64,000 nucleotides of DNA from JACKII01 sp963807085 (GCA_963807085.1 CAWEBB010000032.1:620001-684000); one strand, 5' to 3'. Numbered from the stretch's first letter, positions 51,945 to 60,746 are shown. Program-made: numbers and translations. The notes: generated by a model from the letters alone, not told the origin.

Positions 51945-53009
51945 CTAACCCAGCAGCCCCAGCCGGTAGAATCGATCCGCCGTGCCTGCGAACAGGTCGC
52001 GTTTTTCGGTCTCGTTCGCGCCTTTCGCCAGGAGCTTGCAGGCGTTCCAATAGGCGCTATAGGGATAGCTGCCTTTGTCCACCGGAAAGTTGCTTTCGAA
52101 CATGCAGCGGTTGGCGCCGAACGCCTCGATGCAGGTCTCCACATAGGGCTTCCAGGCATCGGCCAGCACCTGCGCCGCCGGCGGCTTCGGCTGATCGTGG
52201 AAGTCATAGCCGTTCAGGCGCATGCCGATGCCGCCGACCTTGACCGTCACGTTCGGGCAGGTCGCCAGTTCGCGGATGGATTTGTTCCAGTCGGCGAACA
52301 CCTCGTCGCGCTTGCCGGCATAGGCGTTGATCCCCAGCGGCCCACCAATATGGTTGAGGACGATGTTCAGGTCCGGGATCGCGCGCGCCATTGCGGTCAC
52401 GTCCGGGATTTGCGGGTGATACAGCCACGCCTCGAACGTCAGGTCCAGCGGCGGGAGTTGACGCAGACCCGCCTGAAAGGTCTCGTTCAGCAGGGCGTGC
52501 TGGCCGGGTTCGTAGGCGGGGTTGCGAATTTCCTTGTCCGGGTCCCAGGCGACGATGTGGCGGATGCCGCGGAACCGCCCATTGCCTGCCGCGATATGCG
52601 CCTCCAGCACCGGTTTTACGTCCGCGCCGAGGAACATGTCGGCAAACGACACGATTCCCGCACATGCGGCCGTGTGGCCATAGCCGCCCGATGCGCTCAT
52701 GGCGGCGACGCCGTTGGCGAACTCGGTCTCGCCGATGGGCTTCATTTCGTCCGGCCCGCCGGCGCGGTGCATGGAGCGGCATTGAACGAACACGGTGCCG
52801 ATGATGTTTTGGCCGCTGTTCGTATCCTCCAGCAGGTCCGGCAGCATATAGACCCAGTCCGCGCGCTCCCACAGATGATGGTGCGGATCGATGATCGGCA
52901 GGTCCGGCTCCAGCGCGGGCTCGTCATAAAGAGCGAGCCATTCGTCGCGCGGGCGCAGGTAATGCGAGCCGCCGGAGGGCGTTGGCGGGGCGGATGGCGG
53001 TTTGGTCAT
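51945..53009 (-). CDS. amidohydrolase-2 family hydrolase (lactonase-like)
   Basis: A 354-residue TIM-barrel hydrolase. The metal motif is IIDPHHHLWE (His43-His45). ENTRY residues further on include GIRHIVAWD, VLNHIGGP, and ESNFPVDKGSYPYSAYWN near the C-terminus, as in the predicted PLL/L-rhamnono-lactonase branch. It is convergent with SulP. Substrate unknown. Confidence 0.88.
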   Translation of the reverse strand: MTKPPSAPPTPSGGSHYLRPRDEWLALYDEPALEPDLPIIDPHHHLWERADWVYMLPDLLEDTNSGQNIIGTVFVQCRSMHRAGGPDEMKPIGETEFANGVAAMSASGGYGHTAACAGIVSFADMFLGADVKPVLEAHIAAGNGRFRGIRHIVAWDPDKEIRNPAYEPGQHALLNETFQAGLRQLPPLDLTFEAWLYHPQIPDVTAMARAIPDLNIVLNHIGGPLGINAYAGKRDEVFADWNKSIRELATCPNVTVKVGGIGMRLNGYDFHDQPKPPAAQVLADAWKPYVETCIEAFGANRCMFESNFPVDKGSYPYSAYWNACKLLAKGANETEKRDLFAGTADRFYRLGLLG

Positions 53010-53125
53010 GACAGGCGTTTCCTTTTGGTGGCTTGCCGCCGGACGGGCGGACGGTTATGGCACAATCCTATACCAAGCTGCGGGCGTGTGGCACCTGCCG
53101 CGTCGGCCCGCTTCGGGAGCGGTAC

Positions 53126-53416
53126 ATGGGTTTCGTCAAAGGCATCGTGATCGGCATGGGCGTCCTCATCGTCATCGGCTTCATTACCGTCGCGGTAACG
53201 CTGGTAGTGCGTATGCAGGGCGCGGCCGCGCCGGCCGAAGTCTATCGTGCCACGCTCAGCCTGCCAAAGGGCGCACAAATCGTCGAGAGCAGCGTGGCTG
53301 ACGGGCTGGTGCTGCTACACTTGACCAGCGCCGGTGGCGGCGCTTGGTTAATGGTGCTGGATGCCGACACCGGGCAGGAAAAGGGCCGGATGGCATTGGT
53401 TCCCGAAGGTCCGTAG
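53126..53416 (+). CDS. DUF6476-family membrane protein
   Basis: A 96-residue protein with one N-terminal transmembrane segment (GIVIGMGVLIVIGFITVAVTLV) and a small periplasmic domain with a beta-rich pattern (LPKGAQIVESSVADGLVLLHL, WLMVLDADTGQEKGRM). This is the alphaproteobacterial DUF6476 family, usually found in this size. ATG 53126 has GGGAGCGG upstream. Function unknown. A hairpin and tRNA-Glu follow. Confidence 0.82.
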   Translation: MGFVKGIVIGMGVLIVIGFITVAVTLVVRMQGAAAPAEVYRATLSLPKGAQIVESSVADGLVLLHLTSAGGGAWLMVLDADTGQEKGRMALVPEGP

Positions 53417-53444
53417 CGTATTCTTCTGGCCGCCGCGCCGATCG

Positions 53445-53480
53445 CGCGTGGGTTCTCCCATGCGCGTGGGAGAACGCGCT
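53445..53480 (+). terminator. hairpin after DUF6476 gene
   Basis: GTTCTCCC (53453-53460) pairs with GGGAGAAC (53469-53476), and GCGC pairs with GCGC outside a four-base bulge. There is a weak T-rich tail. Probably a terminator that separates the gene from tRNA-Glu. Confidence 0.5.
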
Positions 53481-53522
53481 TGCATTGTTGCCGTGGCTTT
53501 GCCATATCAGCCGCCTCTTTGT

Positions 53523-53597
53523 GGCCCCATCGTCTAGCGGTTAGGACGTCAGCCTCTCACGTTGAAAACACGGGTTCGATTCCCGTTGGGGTCACCA
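53523..53597 (+). tRNA. tRNA-Glu (anticodon CTC)
   Basis: A full cloverleaf: acceptor GGCCCCA/TGGGGTC, D arm GTCT/AGGAC, anticodon stem TCAGC/GTTGA with loop CTCTCAC (anticodon CTC, reads GAG), T arm ACGGG-TTCGATT-CCCGT, and an encoded CCA at 53595-53597. The accessory genes begin right after it. Confidence 0.96.
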
Positions 53598-53656
53598 TCC
53601 CGCTCTCCACATACGAGCATTCCCCGCCGTTGCTATGACAGGGTGGCGCTGCCGAG

Positions 53657-54319
53657 CTACTCCGGATAGGCCGTGTTGATGACCCAGCCGCCGTAGCCGC
53701 GGCGGTTGTTCAGGAAGCCGGTGACGGGGAAGGGCTGCTCGCGGCGGCCGGCGGCGTCCCGCCGGTAGCAATAGCGCTCGTCGATCTGGGCTGGGCCGGA
53801 GATGCCTCGGAAGCGCCCGCCGTTTGCGGGCAAGGGCCGCCGCGAGTGCAACACCGCGTAGCGGATGGAGGCCAGCACCTGGGAAGGTGAACAGCCATCA
53901 GGGAAAAAGGTCGAAAAGCCGGACTTCAGCAGGTACCGCTCCAGGCTGTCGTCCCAAATCTCGATATCGTCGCCGCGGTAGATGCGCCAGCCGGAAGCGC
54001 CATCCTGGGATTTTATTCGCCCGGTGATCCGCGCGGCGGCCGGGTTGTTGTTGCCGGGGCCGAGGCGCGGGTCCTCGCCGTCTTCCCGGTAGTGAAAGCC
54101 CACGGGCCTGCCGCGCCGGTTGATCTCGCCGCAAAAGACGTGGTGGCGGTTGACCCACGGGTTTTCGAATGTGCCGGGCTGCGCGCCATCGTGATCGGGC
54201 CGGAGGGCTGCGTTGCCGACCGCAGCGCCGTCACTGCAATCTACCGCCGCCCGCCCCGAAGCCGCCGTCAGCAAGCCGACCGCCAAGCCCAACAGACACA
54301 GTGACGACCGCACGCGCAT
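53657..54319 (-). CDS. secreted EndoU-type nuclease domain protein
   Basis: A 220-residue protein with a signal peptide (about 1-24, LLTAASGRAA). The mature part matches the bacterial EndoU endoribonuclease fold: NRHHVFCGEINRRGRPVGFHYR (His59/60 and His76 as catalytic candidates), Lys132 and STFFPDGCSPSQVLASIRYA (the usual KKSTFFP-type motif). EndoU domains are found at the C-terminus of contact-dependent and polymorphic toxins; here it stands alone behind a Sec signal. ATG 54319 overlaps the deacetylase stop by one base (TAATG). No immunity gene is recognised nearby. Confidence 0.78.
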   Translation of the reverse strand: MRVRSSLCLLGLAVGLLTAASGRAAVDCSDGAAVGNAALRPDHDGAQPGTFENPWVNRHHVFCGEINRRGRPVGFHYREDGEDPRLGPGNNNPAAARITGRIKSQDGASGWRIYRGDDIEIWDDSLERYLLKSGFSTFFPDGCSPSQVLASIRYAVLHSRRPLPANGGRFRGISGPAQIDERYCYRRDAAGRREQPFPVTGFLNNRRGYGGWVINTAYPE

Positions 54320-55248
54320 TACTGCTGCGCCCGCCAGTGGGCCGCCACGTCGCCCGCGCTGGCCTGCCAGATCTGGCCGTAGCCGGTCATCGTGGCCAGC
54401 GCCTCGTCCAGATACTTGATCCGGTGCGCCTGGCCCAGCAGCCAGGGATGGATTGCCAGGGTCATCACCGTGCCCGCCGGGTGGGCTTCCTGGTGCAGAT
54501 AGTCGAACGCCTCGCAGACCACGTCGCGCCAGCGCCACGGCATCAGCCGGCGCACAGCCATCAACTGCGTGTCGTCCCACTCGGCCTGGTTCGGCATGCA
54601 GATCAGAGAGCCGTGGTTGGTGGCATAGGGCGTGTCGTCGTTCGGGAAGTCGGCGACATACTCGATGCCCGCCTCGGCCAGCAGGGCAGGGGTGCGGGCG
54701 CTTTCGGAAAAATCCTGTCCGAACCAGCCCGTGGGGCGGGTCCCAGCCACTTTCTCCAGCGTGTCCAGACAGCGGGCGATCGCGTCCCGCTCGCCGAACT
54801 CACTCATCTCGCTGGTGATCATCTGGGTGGCGGAGACGCCGTGCCCCGCGATCTCCCAGCCGCGCTGCACGCATTCCTCGACCATGCGGGGGTAGCGGTC
54901 GGCCAGCATGGCGTTGACCGGCACGGTCGGCTTGATGCCGTGCTTGTCCAAGAGGTCCAGCACCCGCCAAAAGCCAACGCGGTTGCCGTGCTCCCGGTGG
55001 GAGTAGTTCAGATAGTCCGGGAAATGGCTGCCCAGCGCGCCGCCATAGCGCGGGTCGCGCACCGCGCCGTCCGGCGGGTCCAGCTCCAGGTATTCCAGAT
55101 ACAGATACACGCACCACGCCATGTTTGCGCCGTCCGGCCAGGCGACCGCAGGCCGCGCGGGCAGGGGCGTATAGGCGAAGTGCGGGTGGTCATACCCCGC
55201 CCCTTCGCGATAGTGCGCGGTCTGGGAAGGCTTGCTCTGCTCGCTCAT
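54319..55248 (-). CDS. polysaccharide deacetylase family protein (PuuE-like) 1
   Basis: A 309-residue NodB-homology/PuuE-like enzyme. Recognisable segments are NRVGFWRVLDLLDKHGIKPT, WEIAGHGVSATQMI, GWFGQDFSESARTPALLAEAGIEYVADF and LAIHPWLLGQAHRIKYLDEAL. The canonical NodB metal motif (TFDDG) is absent, as in the allantoinase PuuE group, so the substrate may be a small amide or a cyclic ureide rather than a glycan. It starts 3 bp after its paralogue and is coupled to the EndoU gene. Confidence 0.85.
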   Translation of the reverse strand: MSEQSKPSQTAHYREGAGYDHPHFAYTPLPARPAVAWPDGANMAWCVYLYLEYLELDPPDGAVRDPRYGGALGSHFPDYLNYSHREHGNRVGFWRVLDLLDKHGIKPTVPVNAMLADRYPRMVEECVQRGWEIAGHGVSATQMITSEMSEFGERDAIARCLDTLEKVAGTRPTGWFGQDFSESARTPALLAEAGIEYVADFPNDDTPYATNHGSLICMPNQAEWDDTQLMAVRRLMPWRWRDVVCEAFDYLHQEAHPAGTVMTLAIHPWLLGQAHRIKYLDEALATMTGYGQIWQASAGDVAAHWRAQQ

Positions 55249-55251
55249 GGC

Positions 55252-56169
55252 TCAGCCCTCCTGCGCCGCAAGATGCGCCTGCATGTCGGGCAGGCAGTGT
55301 TCCAGATAGTGGTCAGCTATTTCCTCGCCCGTCGCCCACCACACATCCGAATGGCCTTTGATATAGGCCAGCGCCTTGTCCAGAAAGCGGATGCGGTGCG
55401 GCGTGCCATAGAGATAGGGGTGCAGTGCAAGGGCCATCACCCGCCCGCCATGCTCGCCTTCCCGGTAGACGGTATCGAAGTGGTCCATGATCATGCGGGC
55501 GAATTCCTCGCCCTCGGTGTGGTAGCGGTACTCGATCGCGTCATTGATATCCATGGAGTAGGGCACGGTGATCAGCGGCTTGCCCGAAGGTGGCAGCGTC
55601 CGCGTCTTGATCGGGAACGGCTGGTCGTCATGGTACCAGTCGCTGGTGTATTTCATGCCCAGTTCGGCCACCAGGTCCGGCGTGTTGACGGTGAAGCTCG
55701 CTGCCGGGCCGAACCAGCCCGCCAACTGCTTGCCGGTCGCCTTGCGCAGGGTGTCCACGCAATCCTGCATCACCGCCCGCTCCTCGTCCTCGGGCAGGTT
55801 CCAGAGGTAGCGGGTGTTGTAGATGCCGTGGCAGAGATAGTCGTATTCTCGCGCCTGCATCGCCTCGAAGATTTCCGGATAGTGCTCGATCACGGAGAAG
55901 TTGAGCGAGACGGTGCAGCGGATATCGTGCTTGTCCATGAGATCGGTCATGCGCCAGAAGCCGACCCGGTTGCCATAATCCTTGTCGCCATAGCCAAACA
56001 CGTCCGGATGAGGGCTGCGCGGCCAGGGGTTGCGCACGTTCTGGAGCGCCGGCTGGTATTCGTAGTGCTCCACATTCGGCAGCACCCAGACGGCCACCCG
56101 CTCGCCATTCGGCCATCTGAGCGGCGGCCGGTCGACGATGGGGCTGTAGGGAAAGCGGTCGGGCTCCAT
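55252..56169 (-). CDS. polysaccharide deacetylase family protein (PuuE-like) 2
   Basis: A 305-residue paralogue of the following gene. It has NRVGFWRMTDLMDKHDIRCT, YLCHGIYNTRYLWNLPED, AGWFGPAASFTVNTPDLVAELGMKYTSDW and LHPYLYGTPHRIRFLDKALAYI. The pair probably arose by duplication or forms a heteromeric enzyme. The start at ATG 56169 (MEPDRFPYSPIVDRPPLRWPN) is the family-like one. Divergent from the enoyl-CoA hydratase gene. Confidence 0.85.
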   Translation of the reverse strand: MEPDRFPYSPIVDRPPLRWPNGERVAVWVLPNVEHYEYQPALQNVRNPWPRSPHPDVFGYGDKDYGNRVGFWRMTDLMDKHDIRCTVSLNFSVIEHYPEIFEAMQAREYDYLCHGIYNTRYLWNLPEDEERAVMQDCVDTLRKATGKQLAGWFGPAASFTVNTPDLVAELGMKYTSDWYHDDQPFPIKTRTLPPSGKPLITVPYSMDINDAIEYRYHTEGEEFARMIMDHFDTVYREGEHGGRVMALALHPYLYGTPHRIRFLDKALAYIKGHSDVWWATGEEIADHYLEHCLPDMQAHLAAQEG

Positions 56170-56350
56170 GGGCGGCAAGCTCCGGCTGGCAGTGGCAATG
56201 GGAGGGCAAAGCGTGGCCGCTGGCGGCGCGGAAGGCAAGAGGGCGCGTATCCCGGAAGCGCCAACGGCGCTGTCCTGCGCGCACCACGATTGCCAAGCCG
56301 CCCGTATTTCGGCGACCCTATCGCCAACGAGCACCCAACGAGGAAACGCC

Positions 56351-57184
56351 ATGGCCTACGACTACAAGTTAATCCGTGTGGAGGCCGCCGGGCGCGTTGC
56401 CACTGCCACCATCTCCAACCCGCCCGTCAACGTCATCACGCTCGAACTGCTGGCCGAACTGGAGGCGCTGTCGCACGAGTTGAAGGCCGACCCCGACCTG
56501 CTGGTGGTGGTTTTCAAGAGCGCCGACCCGGACTTCTTTCTCGCCCATTTCGATGTCGCCGCGATCCTTGACCGTCCGACCGACACACCCGCCCGGCGCG
56601 AGGTGCAGGTAAAGCCCTTCCATGCGATGTGCGAGCGCTACCGCACCATGGACAAGGTGGTGATCGCTCAGATCGAGGGCCGCGTCGGCGGCGGCGGCAG
56701 CGAGTTGGCGGCTTCCTTAGACATGCGTTTCGGGGTGCGCGGCAAGACCAAGATCAACCAGATGGAGGTGCCTTTGGGCATCCTGCCGGGCGGCACGGGC
56801 ACCCAGCGCCTGCCGCGCCTGATCGGCAAGGGCAGGGCGATGGAGCTGATCCTGGCGGGCGACGACCTGGATGCCGAAACCGCCGAGCGCTGGGGCTATC
56901 TGAACCGCATCTATGAAGCCGGCGAGATCGGCCCGGCCGTCGAGAAGCTCGCCCGCCGCATCGCCTCCTTCCCTGTAGAGGCCGTGCGGCTCGCCAAGCA
57001 GAGCGTCAACCAGTCCGAACGCCCTCTGTTGGAAGGCCTGTTCGAGGAAGCCTACCTGTTCGACCAGACCCTGCGCACCGACGGCGCCAAGCGCAACATG
57101 CGCAAGTTCCTGGAGATCGGCGGCCAAACCCGCGAAGGCGAGTTGCGCATGGGCGACCTGGCCGGCGAGTTGGGGGAGGGGTAG
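56351..57184 (+). CDS. enoyl-CoA hydratase/isomerase family protein
   Basis: A 277-residue crotonase-fold protein. Oxyanion-hole region DFFLAHFDVAAI and IEGRVGGGGSELAASLDMRFG are clear. The first segment has AHFDVA in place of the common AGADI, so the catalytic details differ from classical hydratases. GAGGAAA precedes ATG 56351. Substrate unknown. Confidence 0.9.
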   Translation: MAYDYKLIRVEAAGRVATATISNPPVNVITLELLAELEALSHELKADPDLLVVVFKSADPDFFLAHFDVAAILDRPTDTPARREVQVKPFHAMCERYRTMDKVVIAQIEGRVGGGGSELAASLDMRFGVRGKTKINQMEVPLGILPGGTGTQRLPRLIGKGRAMELILAGDDLDAETAERWGYLNRIYEAGEIGPAVEKLARRIASFPVEAVRLAKQSVNQSERPLLEGLFEEAYLFDQTLRTDGAKRNMRKFLEIGGQTREGELRMGDLAGELGEG

Positions 57185-57214
57185 GCGTAGTAGGAGGCCC
57201 ATTTCCCTGCCCGC

Positions 57215-57331
57215 CGTCATTGCGAGCCCGTTTGCAGAACGGGTGCGGCAATCCACTAGAGAAAGCGCCAACATGCACCACCGATGGATTGCTTCGTTGC
57301 CGAGACTTCGGCCCGCCGCCTCGCAATGACG
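57215..57331. repeat. dispersed palindromic repeat element, copy 2
   Basis: Ends are CGTCATTGCGAG (57215-57226) and CTCGCAATGACG (57320-57331), perfect 12-bp inverted repeats. Inner arms GCAATCCA and TGGATTGC also pair. It lies between two convergent genes. The middle differs from the copy at 3132-3233, but the ends and inner arms are related. Confidence 0.78.
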
Positions 57332-57356
57332 CCGGGGGTTGGGAAAGCCGCCGAAC

Positions 57357-58781
57357 CTACTCCGCCGCCCTTGCCCTCGCGCCGCTCTCCAGCCATTCCG
57401 CCTTGTCCCCGCCCAGCACCGGGGTCGGCTTGTCCCAATAGGGCTGGGTCTCGCTCATCCGCACGACCGGCCCCAGATGCCGAAGGCTGCCTGACACCGG
57501 TTGGCTCTCCACCAGCAGTTCGTCCAACTCCGCGCTGCTCAGGCCCATGCCGTCCGCCTGATAACCCACATCGCCCTGGCGGTAGATGAACATGCCCGAC
57601 TGACACAAAGATACGCGCACATGGTAACTGCCGCCCTCGGTCGCGCGGCGGGCCAGCGCCAGCAGGATGCCATAGGCTCCCAGATAGCCGGTGATGTAGT
57701 CGTTGGCGGCGGCGGGCAGCAGTTTCGGATGCTCTGGCGTGCCCTCGTGGCAGATGCCGGTCATGGTCTGCGCCACCTGCTCCCAGCCGGCGCGGTGGCT
57801 GAAGGGGCCGTCCGCGCCATAGCAACTGATCGAGGCATAGACGATGCCGGGCCGCACCGCGGCCAGTTCCTCCGGCCCGAAGCCGAGCCCTTCGATCACT
57901 CCGGGTCGGTAGCCCTGGCTGAACACGTCGGCGTCGCGGACCAGTTCCTTCAGCCTGGCGTTTTCCGCCGGGTTCTTCAGGTCCAGGTAGCAGGAGCGTT
58001 TGCCGTGGTTGGTGTCCACCACCGCATGCGGGATCTGCGGCAGGCCGTCGGCCGTCACCGCCAGCACGTCTGCGCCATGCTCCGCCAGGGTGCGGGCGCA
58101 GGTCGGCCCGGCCAGGATGCGGGTCAGGTCCAGCACGCGAATGCCGTCGAGCGGGCGTGCACCCGCCGGCATCGGCTCCGGCGCGCTGTCGGCGATCTTG
58201 ATCACCTCGACGATGGGCTTGGCGGCCAGCACTTTGCCGTGCTCGTCCGCCAGCCATTCGGCGTTGGTGCGCACCATGCCGCCGCAGAGATTGTGCTCGT
58301 CGATGGCGGCCTCCAGGTCCATGGCGTCCCATTGGGCAACGGCCTTGGCCACCGAATCCGGCGTGGCCTCGCAGCCGAGCAGCTTCTGCATCCGCGCCTG
58401 GAGATGCGGCAGGCCGAAATGCGGCAGGGCCCAGCGGCCATCCTTGGTCGGCCAAGGCTGGGTGAGGCCGCTCATCGCCCGGTGAGCCGGGCTCAGCAAC
58501 GGCTGGTAGGCGCCCGCCGCATCCTGCTGGGCGACATAGTCGCCGCTGCGCAGTGTGGCGGCGGCGTGGCGCACCTCGATGGCCACCTTCTGGCGATTGC
58601 CGGTCTTTAACTCATGAATATCGTTGACGGCAGTTCCGACGCCGGCCAGCGCGGCCGCCACAGTTTCGCCGATCTTGAATTTGGTCGAGAACACCGGATC
58701 CTTGCCGGTGATCGTCACCTCACTATCGGCAGGCATTCCCTTGCCGCGGGCGGCCATCACTTCTTCGAAAGCGGTCGGCAT
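57357..58781 (-). CDS. CaiB/BaiF family (class III) CoA transferase
   Basis: A 474-residue CoA transferase. The C-terminal two-thirds has the typical RVLDLTRILAGPTCARTLAEHGADVL, KRSCYLDLKNP, DADVFSQGYRPGVIEGLGFG and GPFSHRAGWEQVAQTMTG. The N-terminal ~190 residues look like a second, degenerate half. GGAAAGGAAACG lies before ATG 58781. It comes 34 bp after the lipocalin-like gene, likely cotranscribed. Substrate (a carboxylic acid or CoA donor) unknown. Confidence 0.92.
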   Translation of the reverse strand: MPTAFEEVMAARGKGMPADSEVTITGKDPVFSTKFKIGETVAAALAGVGTAVNDIHELKTGNRQKVAIEVRHAAATLRSGDYVAQQDAAGAYQPLLSPAHRAMSGLTQPWPTKDGRWALPHFGLPHLQARMQKLLGCEATPDSVAKAVAQWDAMDLEAAIDEHNLCGGMVRTNAEWLADEHGKVLAAKPIVEVIKIADSAPEPMPAGARPLDGIRVLDLTRILAGPTCARTLAEHGADVLAVTADGLPQIPHAVVDTNHGKRSCYLDLKNPAENARLKELVRDADVFSQGYRPGVIEGLGFGPEELAAVRPGIVYASISCYGADGPFSHRAGWEQVAQTMTGICHEGTPEHPKLLPAAANDYITGYLGAYGILLALARRATEGGSYHVRVSLCQSGMFIYRQGDVGYQADGMGLSSAELDELLVESQPVSGSLRHLGPVVRMSETQPYWDKPTPVLGGDKAEWLESGARARAAE

Positions 58782-58815
58782 CAGCGTTTCCTTTCCATGG
58801 GTTGTTGCGGCGGCC

Positions 58816-59214
58816 CTATTCGCTCGCAAGCTTTTTCCACCAAATCGTGCGCCGCTCAGCGGGCTTGTCGCCGTAGGAGCGCAGCGGGGGTTGCAGCACC
58901 ATCAGATCGCCCTCGAACGTTACGTCGCGCACTTGCTTGGTGCCCATGCGCGCGGGGTCCGAGCAGGCATCCACGGTCGTAACCAGCGTCTTGCCGTCAA
59001 ACGTGTAGGCACCGGCATAACAGGAATATTCCCGCGTCTCGCCTTCGGGGATCACTGCCCGCGCATCCACGATGGAGGCCGACAGACGGCCGTCGGCGGT
59101 CAGCACGACACGGCCGATCACGTTCTCTCCGCCAAAGGGCGGGGCGACTGGCTTGCCCTCGGCGTTCACCGCTTCCGCCCGCACGAGGCGCCAGGTTCCA
59201 ATGTGATCGGCCAT
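58816..59214 (-). CDS. lipocalin-like domain protein
   Basis: A 132-residue cytoplasmic protein with the lipocalin-5/DUF fold pattern: GTWRLVRAEAVNAEG, IGRVVLTADGRLSASI and REYSCYAGAYTFDGKTLVTTVD. Likely binds a small hydrophobic molecule; role unknown. ATG 59214 is preferred because the family starts with MADHIGTWRLV; ATG 59229 is an alternative. First gene before the CoA transferase. Confidence 0.78.
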   Translation of the reverse strand: MADHIGTWRLVRAEAVNAEGKPVAPPFGGENVIGRVVLTADGRLSASIVDARAVIPEGETREYSCYAGAYTFDGKTLVTTVDACSDPARMGTKQVRDVTFEGDLMVLQPPLRSYGDKPAERRTIWWKKLASE

Positions 59215-59324
59215 GCTTTCGATTTCCATCTTGCCGCGGTATCATTAGGAGGTACGATCATCATTCGCGAAGACGCTCCGCTCGGCAAGGCCGAAGCGGG
59301 CTGTCCGCCAGAAAGGAAACGCCC

Positions 59325-60125
59325 ATGCAGGCCGTCGCCAGCACCGAGACCGAAAAGATCGTCATCACCCAGGCCGAAGGTACCGGCGGCCGCACCGACT
59401 ATATCGGCAGCCCCGGCATTATCGACCAGAACCCACAGGCATTCCTGGTGGACCGGCTGTTTCCGGGCGCCACCATTCCGCCGCACTTCCATGATGTGGA
59501 CCAGTACCAGGTGGTCGTCGGCGGTTTTTGCAAGATGGGAAAGGTGGACGCCCCGCCGGTCAGCTTCCAATATGCCGACGCCTATACGCCCTACGGCCCG
59601 ATCAAGGGCGAACGGCAGGGTTTTGCTTTCTTTACCCTGCGCCCGATCGCAAGCGGCGGCTTTTTCCCCATGCCCGGCAGCCGCGCGCATATGCCGGGCC
59701 GGGCCGGGCGCAACATCGCTGGCCATTTCGACCGGTCGCAACCGCAGCCGGCGGCCGGCGAATGCGTCGAGATCGCGCTAATGGAGCAGCAGGACGATGG
59801 CGTCGCCGCCCGTGGCTTCCGCCTTGGCCCGGGTGCCAACATGCAGGGGCCGGCATCCGACGGTGGCGGTCAATATTATCTGGTGTGCGAGGGCGAGGTG
59901 GCCGAGGGCGGCAAGACCCTGCCGCAATGGTCGCTTCTGCATGTCGAGCCGGGCGAGGCCGCGCCGCTGCTGACCGCGGGGCCAAACGGTGCCGATGTGC
60001 TGACCCTGCAATTCGCACGGCCCGGCGATCGTCCGGGATCCAACCCTGCCGAACTGGCCAAGCGCGACCCCGGCGCCTACCGCGCCCGCCCCGGCGCCCC
60101 GCCGGGAGAGACGGCGGGAACTTAA
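59325..60125 (+). CDS. cupin-like protein, unknown function
   Basis: A 266-residue protein with the pattern of two cupin modules. The first has PPHFHDVDQYQVVVGG (metal-binding His and Gln/Asp) and GGFFPMPGSRAHMPG; the second is less clear (YYLVCEGEVAEGGKTLPQWSLLHVEPGEAAPLLTAGPNGADVLTLQF). No specific function recognised. It has AAAGGAAA before the ATG and stands alone between divergent and convergent neighbours. Confidence 0.65.
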   Translation: MQAVASTETEKIVITQAEGTGGRTDYIGSPGIIDQNPQAFLVDRLFPGATIPPHFHDVDQYQVVVGGFCKMGKVDAPPVSFQYADAYTPYGPIKGERQGFAFFTLRPIASGGFFPMPGSRAHMPGRAGRNIAGHFDRSQPQPAAGECVEIALMEQQDDGVAARGFRLGPGANMQGPASDGGGQYYLVCEGEVAEGGKTLPQWSLLHVEPGEAAPLLTAGPNGADVLTLQFARPGDRPGSNPAELAKRDPGAYRARPGAPPGETAGT

Positions 60126-60138
60126 GGCGCGTAGTGAA

Positions 60139-60162
60139 GAATTAAGCTATCTAGCTTAATTC
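60139..60162. terminator. bidirectional hairpin between convergent genes
   Basis: GAATTAAGCTA and TAGCTTAATTC are perfect 11-bp inverted repeats with a 2-nt centre. It overlaps the stop of the NTF2-like gene and lies 13 bp after the cupin gene. AT-rich, with no long T-run. Confidence 0.55.
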
Positions 60163-60527
60163 GTCTTGGTCGACTGCCAGGCCACCATCTGCCATTGGCC
60201 GCCGCGCTTGGCATAGACATCGGTGAAGCGCACGGCGAATGAGATAGGCTCGCCCGCACGGTCGATGCTGATGTCGGCACGGCCTGTCAGCACCACGGCG
60301 CCGCCCAGATCCACCGCCTTCACGTCGGACGGCGTGCAGGCCTTGTAGACCGTCGCGCCAGATTTCATCGCGCCGATCAGCGTCTCCTTGGTGTCGAGGC
60401 GGGCCGAGGAGTGGGTGTAGAACAGGTCGTCTGCGATGACCTCGTCCAGCTTGGTGTAGTCCTGCTCCGCCATCGCCTGCATGCGGGCGGCGTCGAGCGC
60501 AATCACGGTAGCGGCATTGTCGGCCAT
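60156..60527 (-). CDS. nuclear transport factor 2-like (SnoaL/DUF4440) protein
   Basis: A 123-residue NTF2-fold protein. AEQDYTKLDEVIADDLFYTHSS, LDTKETLIGAMKSG and FTDVYAKRGGQWQMVAWQSTKTN fit the DUF4440/SnoaL-like group, small-molecule binding or isomerase domains. Role unknown. It is convergent with the cupin-like gene. Confidence 0.85.
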   Translation of the reverse strand: MADNAATVIALDAARMQAMAEQDYTKLDEVIADDLFYTHSSARLDTKETLIGAMKSGATVYKACTPSDVKAVDLGGAVVLTGRADISIDRAGEPISFAVRFTDVYAKRGGQWQMVAWQSTKTN

Positions 60528-60605
60528 GAGAATTTCCTATCGTTGATTGGCGAATAGAGGCTGGTGAGAATAGTCAGTGCCTTTCCATTTGTCGCTTTGA
60601 ATTGC

Positions 60606-60746
60606 CGGGCGGCGGACGGCCTGATCGCCTATGACGGCCACCGGATCGAAACGACGGCGGCGGGCCGTCCCTTCGTGCGCGTGGTAGCCGCCGCCTTTGA
60701 CGCCTACCTCCAACCGCAAGCCGCGAGGCATTCGGTGGCGGTTTAA
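60606..60746 (+). pseudogene. hemN: remnant of oxygen-independent coproporphyrinogen oxidase (C-terminus)
   Basis: About 46 residues, ADGLIAYDGHRIETTAAGRPFVR then VVAAAFDAYLQPQAARHSVAV in the same frame, match the extreme C-terminus of HemN, including its typical ending ARHSVAV. Upstream of this the frame has no HemN similarity and no complete gene. So this is the 3' end of a deleted hemN. The rest was probably lost together with insertion of the neighbouring NTF2-like/cupin genes. An intact hemF is at 7247-8137. Confidence 0.75.
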
